A DNA stretch of 64,000 nt from Alteromonas sp. a30 (GCF_026788005.1 NZ_JABEPE010000002.1:1-64000); one strand, 5' to 3'; positions 1 to 11,126 are shown, counted from the first letter of the stretch. Numbers and translations: made by a program. Notes: generated by a model from the sequence alone, not told the origin.

Positions 1-3000
1 GACAGTGAAACTCGCCGCGCCGCTATAGTCACCCGATTGGGTCACCGACACTAAGGATTCAATCTCGGTGCGATACGTCGCCCCATCGTTGCCATAGGTG
101 CCACCGACTAACACCAAGCGCTGACCATCTAAACATAAGCGGTCGGTTGCCGTGTAATCCACCCCGGCAATAAAGTTATCTTGTGCCACGGTTGCAGGAC
201 AGCGGGTGATACTGCTGCTTGCAGATAAACTAAAGCCTACACCGGCAATACCATTGCCACTGCGACTGCTGTAATTCAGTGCCACATTCGGCTGCACGCC
301 GTTTCGACCCGGCGGTATCACTATTGGAATATGGTATGACGCCGCCCCGCCGCTGACACCGGCCTGTGCCGGCGTGGCACCATTAAAGTCACTGGCTGAT
401 GCGGTTTTGCTCACCTGTGCGGCATCTGCTGCTTCTCCGCCTAGCTGTCCCCAGTCTAGGACGCGCGCCTGACCGACAACGACAACCTCACTAACAATGG
501 ATTCTTCCATGCCCTCATCATCGGTGTAACTCACCTCAACACTCAACGACTTGGCATCGTCACTGCTAAGCACTGTGTAGCTAGCGGCGGTTTCACCTGT
601 AATAACCACACCATCACGCAACCACTGGTATTGCAAAGCACCAATACCATCAGCATCATGAAGGGCGCTGGTTTGCGCGGTTAAGGTCTCGCCGATTTGC
701 GCCTCACCAATGATAAGCACGTTACCTTCAACCGGGTCGTTAATGGGTAAAACCTGAAGGTTAAACTCGGTCCCGCTAGACAACCGCCCATCAGAAAGGG
801 TCAGCGTGATAGTAACCTCACCGTATTGGTCATCCTCAAGGGTGATATTCAAACTGCGCTGCGCACCTGTCCCCTCAATGCTAAGGTTTTCATCAGGCAA
901 TAGGGTTTGGTTATCCGAGGTAGCCTCAAGGGTTAAATCGGCCAGTGGTACCGCATCGCCTAAAATGCTAAAGCTCAGCGGAGATATGAGCGTATCTTCA
1001 TCCACGCTCAGCGGCTCAAGCACACTAATGCTCATCGGCAATTGCGCTGCCACCACAGCCGTTGGCACGGCACTAATACTTTCGTTATAACCATCACCAT
1101 CAGCGAAAAGAACCGAGGCACTTAAGTTGTAACCAATATCATCTGCACTCACGGTATAACTTGAAGTCGTCGCCCCATCAATAATCAGACTCACCCCGTC
1201 TTTATGGCGCATCCACTGATAACGAAACTCCCCTAACCCATTCGCATCCGTAATGGCAACAGTTTCTTCCACATTGAGGACTTCTCCCACTAAAGGCTCA
1301 CCACTAATCGCCACTTCACCTTGGGCTTCATGGTTAGGTGCTTTAAATTCTTCGTTATAAAGGGCGGTGATTTCTTCGCGCGATAAGGCGCGGTTGTACA
1401 TGCGGTAGTTATCTATCGCACCGTCAAAATACTGATAGCCGTGTTTGCAAAGAAGGTGCCCGTAGTAACATAAGGCCCCGACCTTTCTGGCCGATTTAGG
1501 CTGGTCTGCCGTCCAATTATCCGGCCCGCCAATGCTGTTATCAATACCGCTTTGCACACCGTCCATGAAACCTTCCATAAAGGTGCCATCGGTGATAACG
1601 GTCATCATATGCCAGCGGCCATCACGGTAGTTTTTCTGTGTATCGTAAAAATACACCAAATCGCGGAGGACACCGTTATCACCCAAGGTCACAAAATGGA
1701 TACGCCCATCTTTAATGATTTCAGGTCGAAACTCCCATGCCGGTAGCCTGCCATCAACATCCCAGTATCCTTGGTGCATCAAATACAAGAACTCGCGGGT
1801 GGAGCTGGTTTTAAACCAAAAGTTAATGGTCACCACCTGCCCTTTATTAAAGCCGGGCAATTGTTTAAGTGCGCCATAGGTGGTGTGCATCCCCATACCA
1901 ATTTTGCCGACGGTTTGCCTAGGCGACCTATCAATGGTGCCATGATTACCACGCCCGGAGGTGTCTAAACCAAGATTACTGGCATCTTCAAATAAATATT
2001 CTGCAATCAACCCCGGATTTGGCGTGGTCACTTCCCCGACCGTAACAGTGACCGTGCTTTGCGATGTCTGCCCTGCGCCATCTTCAATGGTATAAACAAA
2101 GCTGACCGTACCCACAAAATCCCCTTGCGGCGCAAAAATAAGCTGCTTGCCGCCAGAGGCAATCGCCACCTGCCCTTGGGTAATATCCCCCACCTGCACA
2201 ATGCTTAAAAGGTCACCATCAGGGGTATCGTTATCCAATACCGACAAAAGGTTATTACTTGAGTATTGCTCCACCGTATACTCATCAGGATTGGCAACGG
2301 GTGGCTCTGCTGGTTGTATCTCGCCATACACAGGCACAGTGACACTGCCATTACTGTTGTAACAGGTCACCGTGAAATCCCATACTGTCGGCGATTCACG
2401 CAGGACAGGGCCCCAACTAAAAGTGCCCGACTGCAATTGGCCATTGTTCAGCACATAATCCACACCAAGACTGTTTTTACATTCCCGCACATTGGTATAG
2501 GAAAAAGAAAACATTTGCTCCTCTCCCACCTTCACAATTTGCGGAAAATAGTGCAATTCAGTTAAGGTTGGCGCCGGGTCTGGCGCAGGCGTAATAACAT
2601 TAATGCTCACCTGAGCGGTTGAGGTGCCGCCCCAACCATCACTGACCGTATAAAAGAAACTGGTTGAAGTATTCCCCAAACGCGACGAAGGCGCGGTATA
2701 CGTACACACACTCGAACAGTTAACACTGCCCGCACTTGGCTGCGTGTAACTGGTAATCGCCAAAGCATGACCATCCGCATCGATATCATTATCCAACACC
2801 CGAATAGTGGCGGTTTGGTCATAAAACAGCGCCTGCGAATCATCGTAAGCGATCGGGGCCCGATTCGCATGAATGATGGTAGAAACTTTCTGGGTTTTCT
2901 TGCTGTTATTGATTCTGTTGTAGCAGGTGACATCAAAGGTCCACGTTGCAGGTGCCGCGCGATAAGCCGACCAACTAAAATGTGAAGAGGAAACCGTGGT

Positions 3001-4923
3001 GTTATTAGGGCCACCAATGTAGGTGACAGATGCATTCGGATCATGAGAGTAATTATGGCTATAACACCAAGTGGCATTTTCATAGTCAAAATTAAAACGC
3101 TGGGTCTGCCCCACATACGCCACAACCGGCGTGTAGGTTAAGTTGGTAATGCTCGCTTGCCCCACCGCACTTGGCAGCACACTCACATTCACCTCATAGG
3201 GACTAGGACCAGAACAATATGCTGAGGTTTTATTGCAAGAGTAGATTTTATAGTTGTATTGACCCGCCAAGCGATGATTAAACTGCACCGTAGCCGATGT
3301 GGTCGTTGAAGCCAGTTTATCCTTTACCCAAGACTGAACACCATTTGGGTTTGTTTCTAATATTTTATAGTAACCACCGGAGCCAATCAGCCCATCAGGG
3401 CGCGACCAACTTAATGACACTTCGACATCGCTATCAGCAGGAACGGTATCGATTGATGAAACAAACTGCGTCACAGGCTGCGGGATATTATAAATATACA
3501 CACTTCGATAAGGACTGCTGGGACTGCACCCTTTGGCATTACACGCTTGAATATAATAAAAACGGCTGCCTTCGGTGCTTTCCGACAAGGTAAAACTGGT
3601 ACCACTGGTGTAGTGATAAGTATTTTCTTGAGTTTGACCCCGGTCATAACTTACCCAAATCTCATACTTGTTGGCATCCGCCACCGGCGCCCAACTTAAC
3701 GTAAAAGGTTGGTTAATAGCAGGATAAGCCCCCACCGAGGAAACCGGCGCGCTCGGAGGATTTTCAGGCACTGTGGTGCCTTCTGTGGATGTAACCGCAA
3801 CCGTGCTGCTGGCTGTGGCTGCGTTTTGTGCCATCAACGGCGCTTTGGCACCAGCGCTGTATGCATCATCACTTTTTGCGCTTAGCTCACCGGTATCACC
3901 ATCGCGACCAGCGCGACGCTTGTGTTTACGCTTCTTACGCTTTTGGCGCTTAAGCTCACATTTTGTGCCGCTTTCCTGCGAATGAGGCATGAAATACACA
4001 TACCGGCACTTCTTATGGCGCAGCGTATCGGTCTCATCAGGAATAAAGCGGCCTTCCTCATCTATGCCGCCATTACTGTTGTACAAGCGCACTAAATAAG
4101 ATACACCGCCACTTTCCTCTATAACCGAACTAAAACCATCACCCGTCCAATCGAAATCGGTAAAATCCGCCTTAATGACCTGCGTATTTCTACGCTTAAA
4201 CACACCCTTTTCATTGGCAAGCGCCAGATAGTGTTTTTTACGCTTTTTCTTAGACAAGGCAAAAATGTCATCTCGCCCGTCACCGTTAAAATCAGCAATG
4301 TACAAGGCTTCTGCTTTTTTAAGACCCCAACGGGACTTGCGTTTACGCTTTTGGGCTAGTGTGAAATCGCCATTGGGTAAGCTGTGATAAAGCTGATGCG
4401 CACCGGAATCATTCATCAGCACCAATAAATCACTTTGGTCATCGCCGTTGAAATCGCCCGTGTAATATTGATTGTCCTCACCCATCTTAAGCCACGAGAA
4501 CTGCTCGGCTTGAAAACGACGAAAGCCCAACATACCGCGCGGCTCACCCATTAACAAATACGCTTTTTGCAGGGCAGGTAACACCACCAGCGCATCTTCA
4601 TAGGCATCATCGTTAAAATAGCCCGGCACCACCTGCGCCTCTTCTACCGTCCAGCTTGCACCGTCCAACTCCGCTTCCAGAAAAAGCGCTGCATCATCAT
4701 GATATTGAATGGAAAAGTTAACCTGCTTACCCAAATACAAGGCGCTTTTTGAGGAGGAAGACGCTGCCTGAAGCAACAAATCTTTTACCCCATCACCGTT
4801 AACATCAAGATAGTGCTCGACATGCGTCGACGAGTCCCAATGCACCGCATCGGCAGCGCTGGTTTGCGCACTAAAGATGAAAAAAAGAAAAGTAAAAAAC
4901 GACAGAAGCGTAGTGTGTTTCAT
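1..4923 (-). CDS. Giant secreted SpvB/Rhs-type protein with adhesin-like domains (C-terminus beyond window)
   Basis: The frame is open for 1641 codons from the ATG at 4923 to the left edge, without a stop; a reading of AGGTCAGGGA lies just before the ATG. Order seen: hydrophobic signal peptide (about 1-24, ending near SAQTSAA); at least four D-x-[DN]-G-D loops typical of FG-GAP/VCBS repeats (about residues 38, 153, 207, 255); three Lys/Arg-rich tracts (about 188-199, 222-231, 322-340); two fibronectin-III-like modules (about 383-578); an Ig-like module; two cadherin-like modules with VLDND motifs (about 683-775 and 868-963); a LamG/concanavalin-like domain (about 968-1183); further Ig/cadherin-like repeats containing QYQWLRDG and RYQWMRHKDG; then from about 1520 an SpvB domain (ASYHIPIVIPPG, VALNYSSRSGNG). 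SpvB domains begin Tc-toxin B subunits and many Rhs proteins, so an Rhs/YD core and variable tip are expected beyond the edge (inference). The gene stands alone and no immunity gene is visible. Confidence 0.88.
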   Translation of the reverse strand, partial: MKHTTLLSFFTFLFFIFSAQTSAADAVHWDSSTHVEHYLDVNGDGVKDLLLQAASSSSKSALYLGKQVNFSIQYHDDAALFLEAELDGASWTVEEAQVVPGYFNDDAYEDALVVLPALQKAYLLMGEPRGMLGFRRFQAEQFSWLKMGEDNQYYTGDFNGDDQSDLLVLMNDSGAHQLYHSLPNGDFTLAQKRKRKSRWGLKKAEALYIADFNGDGRDDIFALSKKKRKKHYLALANEKGVFKRRNTQVIKADFTDFDWTGDGFSSVIEESGGVSYLVRLYNSNGGIDEEGRFIPDETDTLRHKKCRYVYFMPHSQESGTKCELKRQKRKKRKHKRRAGRDGDTGELSAKSDDAYSAGAKAPLMAQNAATASSTVAVTSTEGTTVPENPPSAPVSSVGAYPAINQPFTLSWAPVADANKYEIWVSYDRGQTQENTYHYTSGTSFTLSESTEGSRFYYIQACNAKGCSPSSPYRSVYIYNIPQPVTQFVSSIDTVPADSDVEVSLSWSRPDGLIGSGGYYKILETNPNGVQSWVKDKLASTTTSATVQFNHRLAGQYNYKIYSCNKTSAYCSGPSPYEVNVSVLPSAVGQASITNLTYTPVVAYVGQTQRFNFDYENATWCYSHNYSHDPNASVTYIGGPNNTTVSSSHFSWSAYRAAPATWTFDVTCYNRINNSKKTQKVSTIIHANRAPIAYDDSQALFYDQTATIRVLDNDIDADGHALAITSYTQPSAGSVNCSSVCTYTAPSSRLGNTSTSFFYTVSDGWGGTSTAQVSINVITPAPDPAPTLTELHYFPQIVKVGEEQMFSFSYTNVRECKNSLGVDYVLNNGQLQSGTFSWGPVLRESPTVWDFTVTCYNSNGSVTVPVYGEIQPAEPPVANPDEYTVEQYSSNNLLSVLDNDTPDGDLLSIVQVGDITQGQVAIASGGKQLIFAPQGDFVGTVSFVYTIEDGAGQTSQSTVTVTVGEVTTPNPGLIAEYLFEDASNLGLDTSGRGNHGTIDRSPRQTVGKIGMGMHTTYGALKQLPGFNKGQVVTINFWFKTSSTREFLYLMHQGYWDVDGRLPAWEFRPEIIKDGRIHFVTLGDNGVLRDLVYFYDTQKNYRDGRWHMMTVITDGTFMEGFMDGVQSGIDNSIGGPDNWTADQPKSARKVGALCYYGHLLCKHGYQYFDGAIDNYRMYNRALSREEITALYNEEFKAPNHEAQGEVAISGEPLVGEVLNVEETVAITDANGLGEFRYQWMRHKDGVSLIIDGATTSSYTVSADDIGYNLSASVLFADGDGYNESISAVPTAVVAAQLPMSISVLEPLSVDEDTLISPLSFSILGDAVPLADLTLEATSDNQTLLPDENLSIEGTGAQRSLNITLEDDQYGEVTITLTLSDGRLSSGTEFNLQVLPINDPVEGNVLIIGEAQIGETLTAQTSALHDADGIGALQYQWLRDGVVITGETAASYTVLSSDDAKSLSVEVSYTDDEGMEESIVSEVVVVGQARVLDWGQLGGEAADAAQVSKTASASDFNGATPAQAGVSGGAASYHIPIVIPPGRNGVQPNVALNYSSRSGNGIAGVGFSLSASSSITRCPATVAQDNFIAGVDYTATDRLCLDGQRLVLVGGTYGNDGATYRTEIESLVSVTQSGDYSGAASFTV

Positions 4924-5098
4924 TCCCTGACCTGCATTCCCTAAAGGATGTAATTGTGGCTGATAAAATTCGGGCAGAAACTTATCTCAAACAGGTTAAC
5001 ATTTCAACCAAAAAGCGCAAAAATTATCAAATTAAGGGAAGGGGGAGAGAGACAAGGAGTGAAAATATCAACCTGACTTAAGTCGACTCAAATCTTAT

Positions 5099-5122
5099 AA
5101 AAAAGGCCGCTTAAAAGCGGCC
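5099..5122 (-). terminator. Rho-independent terminator of lpdA
   Basis: Inverted repeat GGCCGCTT-AA-AAGCGGCC (5105-5122). On the minus strand it is followed by six T residues (complement of 5099-5104). It lies 28 bp past the lpdA stop and separates the pdh genes from the Rhs-type gene. Confidence 0.85.
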
Positions 5123-5149
5123 TAATGACATTTAACTTATTCAAACAAC

Positions 5150-6574
5150 TTATTTCTTTTTCGCCTTAGGATTTGGCAAGTCGGTAATGCTACCTTCGTA
5201 CACTTCCGCCGCTAAACCGATAGACTCATTCAATGTTGGGTGAGCGTGAATCGTTAATGCGATGTCTTCCGCATCTGCGCCCATTTCAACTGCCAAGCCA
5301 ATTTCGCCTAGCATTTCGCCTGCATTGATACCAATCATGGCGCCACCAATCACACGATGAGATTCTTTATCGAAAATAAGTTTTGTCATACCTTCTGTAC
5401 GTCCAGAAGCGATAGCACGACCAGAAGCAGCCCAAGGGAAGTTTGCTGTTTCATACTTGATACCTTGCTCCTTAGCTTCTTTTTCAGTTAAGCCAACCCA
5501 AGCTACTTCTGGGTCTGTGTAAGCCACTGAAGGGATACACTTAGGATCGAAGTAATGCTTCATGCCAGAAATCACTTCTGCGGCAACGTGACCTTCGTGA
5601 ACCGCTTTGTGAGCAAGCATAGGTTGACCAACTAAATCACCAATCGCAAAGATGTGTGAAACGTTAGTGCGCATTTGCTTATCAACGTTAATAAAGCCAC
5701 GCTCATCAACCGCAACACCTGCTTTATCTGCATCAACCAAACCGCCGTTTGGACGACGACCAACAGCCACTAATACTTTGTCGTAACGAACAGGTTCTGC
5801 TGGAGCTTGTTTGCCTTCGAAAGACACGTACAAACCATCGTCTTTTGCTTCCACCGCAGTCACTTTGGTTTCTAGCATTACGTTGAATTTGTCTTTAACG
5901 TGCTTTTGATAAATCTTGATGATGTCTTTGTCGGCAGCAGGGATAAGTTGGTCTAGGAACTCAACAACGTCGATTTGACTACCAAGTGAACGGTAAACAG
6001 TACCCATTTCTAGGCCGATAATACCGCCACCAAGCACCAGCATTTTTTCTGGTACATCGGCCATTTCCAACGCGCCTGTAGAATCAATAACGCGCGGGTC
6101 ATCATTTGGAATGAAAGGCAAACTAACAGGCTCGGACCCTGCTGCAATAATCGCGTTATCAAAATTGATAACCGTTTTCTTACCATCTTTACCCTCTACT
6201 TCAAGGGTATTTGAGCCAGTGAATTTACCGTAACCTTGCACGTTCTTCACTTTGCGCATTTTAGACATGCCAGACAAACCTTTTGTAAGCTGACCTACTA
6301 CGCTATCTTTCCACGCTCTAACTTTGTCAATATCAATGCTAGGTTCACCGAAAGACACACCATGAGCCGCCATTTCTTTTGCATCATCAATGACTTTTGC
6401 AACGTGTAATAATGCTTTGGAAGGAATACAGCCAACGTTCAAGCACACACCACCTAAGGTATCGCGTGCATCAACAAGCACTGTTTCTATGCCTAAGTCA
6501 GCAGCACGGAATGCCGCCGAATATCCACCTGGGCCTGCGCCCAATACGACTAGCTGAGTTTTTAGTTCACTCAT
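5150..6574 (-). CDS. lpdA: Dihydrolipoamide dehydrogenase (E3 of pyruvate/2-oxoglutarate dehydrogenase)
   Basis: A 474-residue FAD enzyme that re-oxidises dihydrolipoamide with NAD+ for the pyruvate and probably the 2-oxoglutarate dehydrogenase complexes in the cytoplasm. Visible motifs: FAD-binding VVLGAGPGGYSAA at the N-terminus, redox disulfide CLNVGCIPSK, NAD-binding VLGGGIIGLEMG, second FAD motif FAIGDL, and the C-terminal catalytic HAHPTLNES. The frame opens upstream with a TTG at 6586, but the ATG at 6574 (MSELKTQ) has TGAGGT eight bases before it and matches the family start. It lies last in pdhR-aceE-aceF-lpdA. The 185-bp gap from aceF leaves room for its own promoter, as in E. coli, where E3 is also needed by other complexes. 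Confidence 0.97.
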   Translation of the reverse strand: MSELKTQLVVLGAGPGGYSAAFRAADLGIETVLVDARDTLGGVCLNVGCIPSKALLHVAKVIDDAKEMAAHGVSFGEPSIDIDKVRAWKDSVVGQLTKGLSGMSKMRKVKNVQGYGKFTGSNTLEVEGKDGKKTVINFDNAIIAAGSEPVSLPFIPNDDPRVIDSTGALEMADVPEKMLVLGGGIIGLEMGTVYRSLGSQIDVVEFLDQLIPAADKDIIKIYQKHVKDKFNVMLETKVTAVEAKDDGLYVSFEGKQAPAEPVRYDKVLVAVGRRPNGGLVDADKAGVAVDERGFINVDKQMRTNVSHIFAIGDLVGQPMLAHKAVHEGHVAAEVISGMKHYFDPKCIPSVAYTDPEVAWVGLTEKEAKEQGIKYETANFPWAASGRAIASGRTEGMTKLIFDKESHRVIGGAMIGINAGEMLGEIGLAVEMGADAEDIALTIHAHPTLNESIGLAAEVYEGSITDLPNPKAKKK

Positions 6575-6674
6575 GTGTGACCTCAATGACTGTTTGATAC
6601 AAAGTTAAATGTTTTAATTTTTAAACCTAGGCTCCGAATTTCCGCAGCTTGGTTCTTTTATTTCTCAATAAATT

Positions 6675-6700
6675 AGGCGCAATTCTAACGACCTGCGCCT
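6675..6700 (-). terminator. Hairpin between aceF and lpdA (weak terminator or processing site)
   Basis: Perfect 7-bp stem AGGCGCA/TGCGCCT with a 12-base loop, lying 60 bp past the aceF stop. On the minus strand it is followed by the AT-rich TAATTTATT but no true T run, so complete termination is doubtful. It could partially uncouple lpdA from aceEF or stabilise the aceF mRNA 3' end. Confidence 0.35.
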
Positions 6701-6759
6701 TTAATGGCAAAGGATATGACGGGTAATGTGCTATTTCATCATATCCCTGCACATGACGG

Positions 6760-8433
6760 CTATAAAACCAACCTTCTAATGTCGCTTAAAACGCCAGATA
6801 AATGCACCGCGAAACGCGCCGCAACCGCGCCATCAATTACTCGGTGATCGTATGAAAGTGACAATGGCAACATTAACCTAGGGTCAAAATCTGAACCATT
6901 CCATTTTGGTTTCATTTCACTCTTGGAAACACCCAAAATAGCGACATCTGGTGCATTAACGATTGGCGTAAAGGCTGTACCGCCGATACCGCCTAAGCTA
7001 GAGATTGTAAAGCAGCTACCCTGCATATCCGCTGCTTTGAGCTTACCATCTCTGGCTTTTTGGCTGATTTCCATAAGTTCGCTTGAAAGCTCCATAATGC
7101 CTTTTTTATCGACATCACGAACCACTGGAACCACTAAACCTCCCGGCGTGTCTACAGCAATACCAATGTGAAAATACTTCTTCTGAATCAAAGACTCACC
7201 TGACTCAGACAACGAAGAGTTAAACACAGGATAAGCTTGTAACGCGCTTGCAGCCGCTTTCATGATGAAAACTAATGGCGTAATCTTCACGTTTGCTTTT
7301 TGCTTCGCCAACAATGCATTTTGTTCTTTACGGAACGCTTCTACATCTGTGATATCTGCTTCCTCGAACTGGGTCACATGAGGAATAGTGACCCAATTGC
7401 GGTGCAAGTTTGGACCCGAGATTTTCTGAATACGTGTTAATGGAACCTCTTCAATTTCACCAAATTTACTGAAATCAACTTTCGGTGGCGCAAGCACTTG
7501 TAAACCACCCGAACCGGAAGAAACCGAGGAACCTGCTGTCATCTTAGGTCGAGAAAGCTCATATTTCACATAAGATTGCACATCTTCTTTTAGTACACGA
7601 CCTTTGCGTCCAGAACCTTTGACAACGGCTAAATCAACCCCAAATTCGCGTGCCAATCGGCGCACAGAAGGTGAGGCATGCACTTTGCCGGTTTTTTCCC
7701 TCTCACCCGCAGAAGGATGATGTGGAACTGGTGGTGCTTTTACTGGTGCTGGCGCAGCTTGTTCTTCCGATTTTGTAGGTTCTGCTGCTGGCGCAGATTG
7801 CGCTGACGGTTCAGAGGCTTGAGCTGGCGCTCCAGCTACTTCGAGTAGTAAGACCAAAGAACCTTGAGAAACCTTGTCACCTACCGCCACTTTAAGCTCT
7901 TTCACCACACCAGACTGCGGCGCGGGAACATCCATTGTCGCTTTATCGGTTTCCAAGGTAATCAAGCCTTGTTCTTCTTCCAGCTCGTCGCCAACCGCAA
8001 CTAACACTTCAATCACATCAACATCGGACGCATCGCCAATATCAGGCACAGCGACTTCAATAACAGAAGGTTCGCCGCTGGCAACAGGTGTTTCTGCCGC
8101 CGCTTGTTCAGATTCAACGGGCTCCGATTGGGTGGCAGTTTCCGGTTCTGCCTCTTTTTCGGGCGTTGATTCAGCGGGTGCCGACTCTGCGGCACCCGCC
8201 GCTTTCATTTTCATAATGAGTTTGTCCATGCTGACCTTGTCGCCAACTTGGACCAAAATATCTGCAATCTCACCAGCAAAAGGCGCTGGAATATCCATGC
8301 TTGCCTTATCACTTTCAACTGTGACTAATGCATCCTCTGCCTCAACGGTGTCGCCAACGGCAACACAGATTTCAATGACTTCTACTTCATCACCGCCGAC
8401 ATCCGGCACGAGTACATCTTTTAGATCTGCCAT
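6760..8433 (-). CDS. aceF: Pyruvate dehydrogenase dihydrolipoyl acetyltransferase (E2)
   Basis: A 557-residue E2 core of the pyruvate dehydrogenase complex; it transfers the acetyl group from lipoyl-lysine to CoA. Two N-terminal lipoyl domains are visible, with the modified lysines in [10 protein letters not shown] and [10 protein letters not shown]. They are joined by Ala/Pro/Glu-rich flexible linkers. A peripheral E1/E3-binding domain ([15 protein letters not shown]) follows, then the catalytic domain ending in [15 protein letters not shown], whose His and Asp are catalytic. E. coli AceF has three lipoyl domains; two is common elsewhere. The ATG at 8433 is preceded by GGAGA. It follows aceE by 20 bp in the same operon. 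Confidence 0.97.
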   Translation of the reverse strand: MADLKDVLVPDVGGDEVEVIEICVAVGDTVEAEDALVTVESDKASMDIPAPFAGEIADILVQVGDKVSMDKLIMKMKAAGAAESAPAESTPEKEAEPETATQSEPVESEQAAAETPVASGEPSVIEVAVPDIGDASDVDVIEVLVAVGDELEEEQGLITLETDKATMDVPAPQSGVVKELKVAVGDKVSQGSLVLLLEVAGAPAQASEPSAQSAPAAEPTKSEEQAAPAPVKAPPVPHHPSAGEREKTGKVHASPSVRRLAREFGVDLAVVKGSGRKGRVLKEDVQSYVKYELSRPKMTAGSSVSSGSGGLQVLAPPKVDFSKFGEIEEVPLTRIQKISGPNLHRNWVTIPHVTQFEEADITDVEAFRKEQNALLAKQKANVKITPLVFIMKAAASALQAYPVFNSSLSESGESLIQKKYFHIGIAVDTPGGLVVPVVRDVDKKGIMELSSELMEISQKARDGKLKAADMQGSCFTISSLGGIGGTAFTPIVNAPDVAILGVSKSEMKPKWNGSDFDPRLMLPLSLSYDHRVIDGAVAARFAVHLSGVLSDIRRLVL

Positions 8434-8453
8434 AAGAATTTCTCCTGCCTGAT

Positions 8454-11126
8454 TTACGCGTACAATGGATTAACTTTATCGATATCGATACCGTATTTAC
8501 TGATGGCTTCAGCCAATACTTTCTTATCGATAGCGCCAGATTTCACAAGTTCGTGCAAACTAGCAACAACCACATATTTTGCATCCACTTCAAAGTGACG
8601 ACGCAAGTTAGCCCGGCTATCAGAGCGACCAAATCCATCGGTACCCAATACGCGATACGCCCCAGGTACAAAACCACGCACTTGGTCTGCAAAGGCTTTT
8701 AAGTAGTCTGTTGCCGCAATTGTTGGCCCACTGTTACCTTGCTCAAGCACTTGTGTGATGTAGGCTTTCTTGTCTTCTCCATCTGGGTGCAACATGTTGT
8801 AGCGATCAACGTCTAAGCCATCACGGCCCAATTCATTGAACGATGTCACGCTGTATACTTCAGAAGAAATATTGAAGTCGTCTTTTAGCATTTGCGCCGC
8901 TTCGCGTACTTGCAACAAGATGGTGCCAGAACCTAACAACTTCACTTCGCCTTTGGCTTTATCTGCTGTCACTGTTTCTAGCTGATAAATTCCTTTTACG
9001 ATGCCCTCTTCAATACCTTCTGGCATCGCTGGTTGCTCGTAGTTTTCATTCATTACCGTTAGGTAATAGAACACGTTTTCCTGTTCTTCACCCATACGAC
9101 GCATACCATCTTGAACAATCACAGCCACTTCATAGCCGTATGTAGGGTCGTAACTAACACAGTTTGGGATCATGTTAGCTTGTAGCTGGCTGTGACCATC
9201 TTGGTGTTGCAACCCTTCACCGTTAAGGGTTGTACGCCCTGCTGTGCCGCCCACTAAGAAACCACGCGCTTGTGAATCACCTGCTGCCCATGCCATGTCA
9301 CCAATACGCTGGAAACCAAACATAGAGTAGTAGATGTAGAACGGAATCATCGGGAAATTGTTTGTAGAATAAGACGTTGCTGCTGCTAGCCACGACGACA
9401 TCGCACCTAGTTCGTTAATGCCTTCTTGCAACACTTGGCCTTTTTTATCTTCACGATAGTAGGCTACCTGATCCGAGTCTTGTGGTTCATATTTCTGACC
9501 TTGGCTAGAATAAATGCCTACTTGACGGAACAAACCTTCCATACCGAAAGTACGTGCTTCATCTGGAATGATTGGCACAATGCGTTTGCCAATTTGCTTA
9601 TCTTTCAGTAGTGCCGTTAATACACGAACAAACGCCATGGTAGTTGAAATTTCACGACCTTTAGAGCCTTGTAAAACAGCATCAAATGCTTTTAATGGTG
9701 GAACGGGTAATTCTTCCGTGCTCTTTGGCAAACGCGCTGGTAAATAACCTTTTAATGCTTCTCGACGCGCCCGCAAATAACGCATCTCGTCACTATCTTC
9801 ATCGAAACGGTAGTACGGTAAAGACTCAAGTTGCTCATCGCTTAATGGAATATTGAAACGATCGCGGTAGCCTTTGATGCTTTCCATATCCATTTTCTTA
9901 ACTTGGTGAGCGATGTTTTTACCTTCACCAGCCTGACCCATGCCGTAACCTTTAACGGTTTTAGCAAGAATCACTTGTGGGCGACCTTTGGTTTTCACCG
10001 CACGGTCATAAGCAGCGTAGACTTTTACGGGATCGTGACCACCACGGTTCAAACGCCAAATATCGTCGTCAGACATATTGGCAACCATTTCTTTCAATTC
10101 AGGGTATTTCCCGAAGAAATGTTCACGCGTATACGCGCCGCCTTTGGCTTTGCAGTTTTGATATTCACCATCAATGGTTTCGTTCATCAAATCAAGCAAC
10201 TTGCCTGATGTATCGCGGGCTAGAAGCGGGTCCCAATAGCGGCCCCAAATGACTTTAATGACTTCCCAACCTGCGCCACGGAATGTGCCTTCCAATTCTT
10301 GGATGATTTTCCCGTTACCGCGTACTGGGCCATCTAAGCGCTGTAAGTTACAGTTGATAACGAAAGTCAGGTTATCTAAGCCTTCACGCGCCGCAAGACC
10401 GATTGCGCCCAATGACTCTGGCTCATCACATTCGCCATCGCCCATAAAGCACCAAACACGTTGATCTGAGCAGTCTTTAATACCGCGATCCGTTAAATAT
10501 TGAAGGTAACGAGCAAGATAAATGGCTTGCATTGGACCTAAGCCCATAGAAACCGTTGGGAACTGCCAATAATCAGGCATTAATTTGGGGTGCGGATAAG
10601 AAGAAATACCTTCGCCATCCACTTCTTGGCGGAAGTTATCTAATTGACCTTCGTTAAGTCTGCCTTCAATAAAAGACCGAGCATAAATACCCGGCGCAAC
10701 ATGCCCTTGAATGAAAAGATAATCCCCACCGTCTTTGTCATTGGCTGCCCGGAAAAAGTGGTTGAAACCCACATCATAAAGCATCGCTGAAGAAGCAAAG
10801 CTGGAAATATGACCGCCTAATTCAAGATCTTTTTTGGAACCACGAAGCACCATCATTAAGGCATTCCAGCGTATCGCTGCACGAATTTTAGCTTCAATGG
10901 TTTGATCGCCCGGCATGGTCGGTTCCTGACCAGAGGGGATGGTGTTGATGTAAGCTGTGGTTGCATCAAACGGCAAATGCGCGCCTGTACGACGTGCTTT
11001 TTCAATTAATGTTTCCAACAAGAAGTGCGCACGATCAGCGCCTTCTTCTTCCATCACCGCTTCTAATGCATCTAACCATTCCTGCGTTTCTTGTGGGTCG
11101 ACATCTGGTTGCATCATATCTGCCAT
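8454..11126 (-). CDS. aceE: Pyruvate dehydrogenase E1 component, homodimeric type
   Basis: An 890-residue thiamine-diphosphate enzyme that decarboxylates pyruvate and acetylates the lipoyl groups of AceF. Length and sequence match the homodimeric gammaproteobacterial E1 (887 residues in E. coli). The ThDP motif starts [10 protein letters not shown] and ends with the usual NCN ([12 protein letters not shown]). The region [17 protein letters not shown] is the conserved active-site loop of this family. It starts with ATG at 11126, 52 bp after pdhR, and is followed by aceF 20 bp on. Transcription is expected from the PdhR-controlled promoter upstream of pdhR. Confidence 0.98.
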   Translation of the reverse strand: MADMMQPDVDPQETQEWLDALEAVMEEEGADRAHFLLETLIEKARRTGAHLPFDATTAYINTIPSGQEPTMPGDQTIEAKIRAAIRWNALMMVLRGSKKDLELGGHISSFASSAMLYDVGFNHFFRAANDKDGGDYLFIQGHVAPGIYARSFIEGRLNEGQLDNFRQEVDGEGISSYPHPKLMPDYWQFPTVSMGLGPMQAIYLARYLQYLTDRGIKDCSDQRVWCFMGDGECDEPESLGAIGLAAREGLDNLTFVINCNLQRLDGPVRGNGKIIQELEGTFRGAGWEVIKVIWGRYWDPLLARDTSGKLLDLMNETIDGEYQNCKAKGGAYTREHFFGKYPELKEMVANMSDDDIWRLNRGGHDPVKVYAAYDRAVKTKGRPQVILAKTVKGYGMGQAGEGKNIAHQVKKMDMESIKGYRDRFNIPLSDEQLESLPYYRFDEDSDEMRYLRARREALKGYLPARLPKSTEELPVPPLKAFDAVLQGSKGREISTTMAFVRVLTALLKDKQIGKRIVPIIPDEARTFGMEGLFRQVGIYSSQGQKYEPQDSDQVAYYREDKKGQVLQEGINELGAMSSWLAAATSYSTNNFPMIPFYIYYSMFGFQRIGDMAWAAGDSQARGFLVGGTAGRTTLNGEGLQHQDGHSQLQANMIPNCVSYDPTYGYEVAVIVQDGMRRMGEEQENVFYYLTVMNENYEQPAMPEGIEEGIVKGIYQLETVTADKAKGEVKLLGSGTILLQVREAAQMLKDDFNISSEVYSVTSFNELGRDGLDVDRYNMLHPDGEDKKAYITQVLEQGNSGPTIAATDYLKAFADQVRGFVPGAYRVLGTDGFGRSDSRANLRRHFEVDAKYVVVASLHELVKSGAIDKKVLAEAISKYGIDIDKVNPLYA

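Noticed and set aside
2607-3125. 172-codon minus-strand frame inside the Rhs-type gene
   Set aside because: It is in another frame of the same strand as the large open frame, which has continuous recognisable domains through this place.
6575-6759. Second PdhR operator before lpdA
   Set aside because: No ATTGGTnnnACCAAT-like inverted repeat is present in the gap.
7874-8452. 192-codon Ser/Thr/Ala-rich frame opposite aceF
   Set aside because: Mirror of the repetitive lipoyl domains and Ala/Pro linkers of AceF; no ribosome site or conserved feature.
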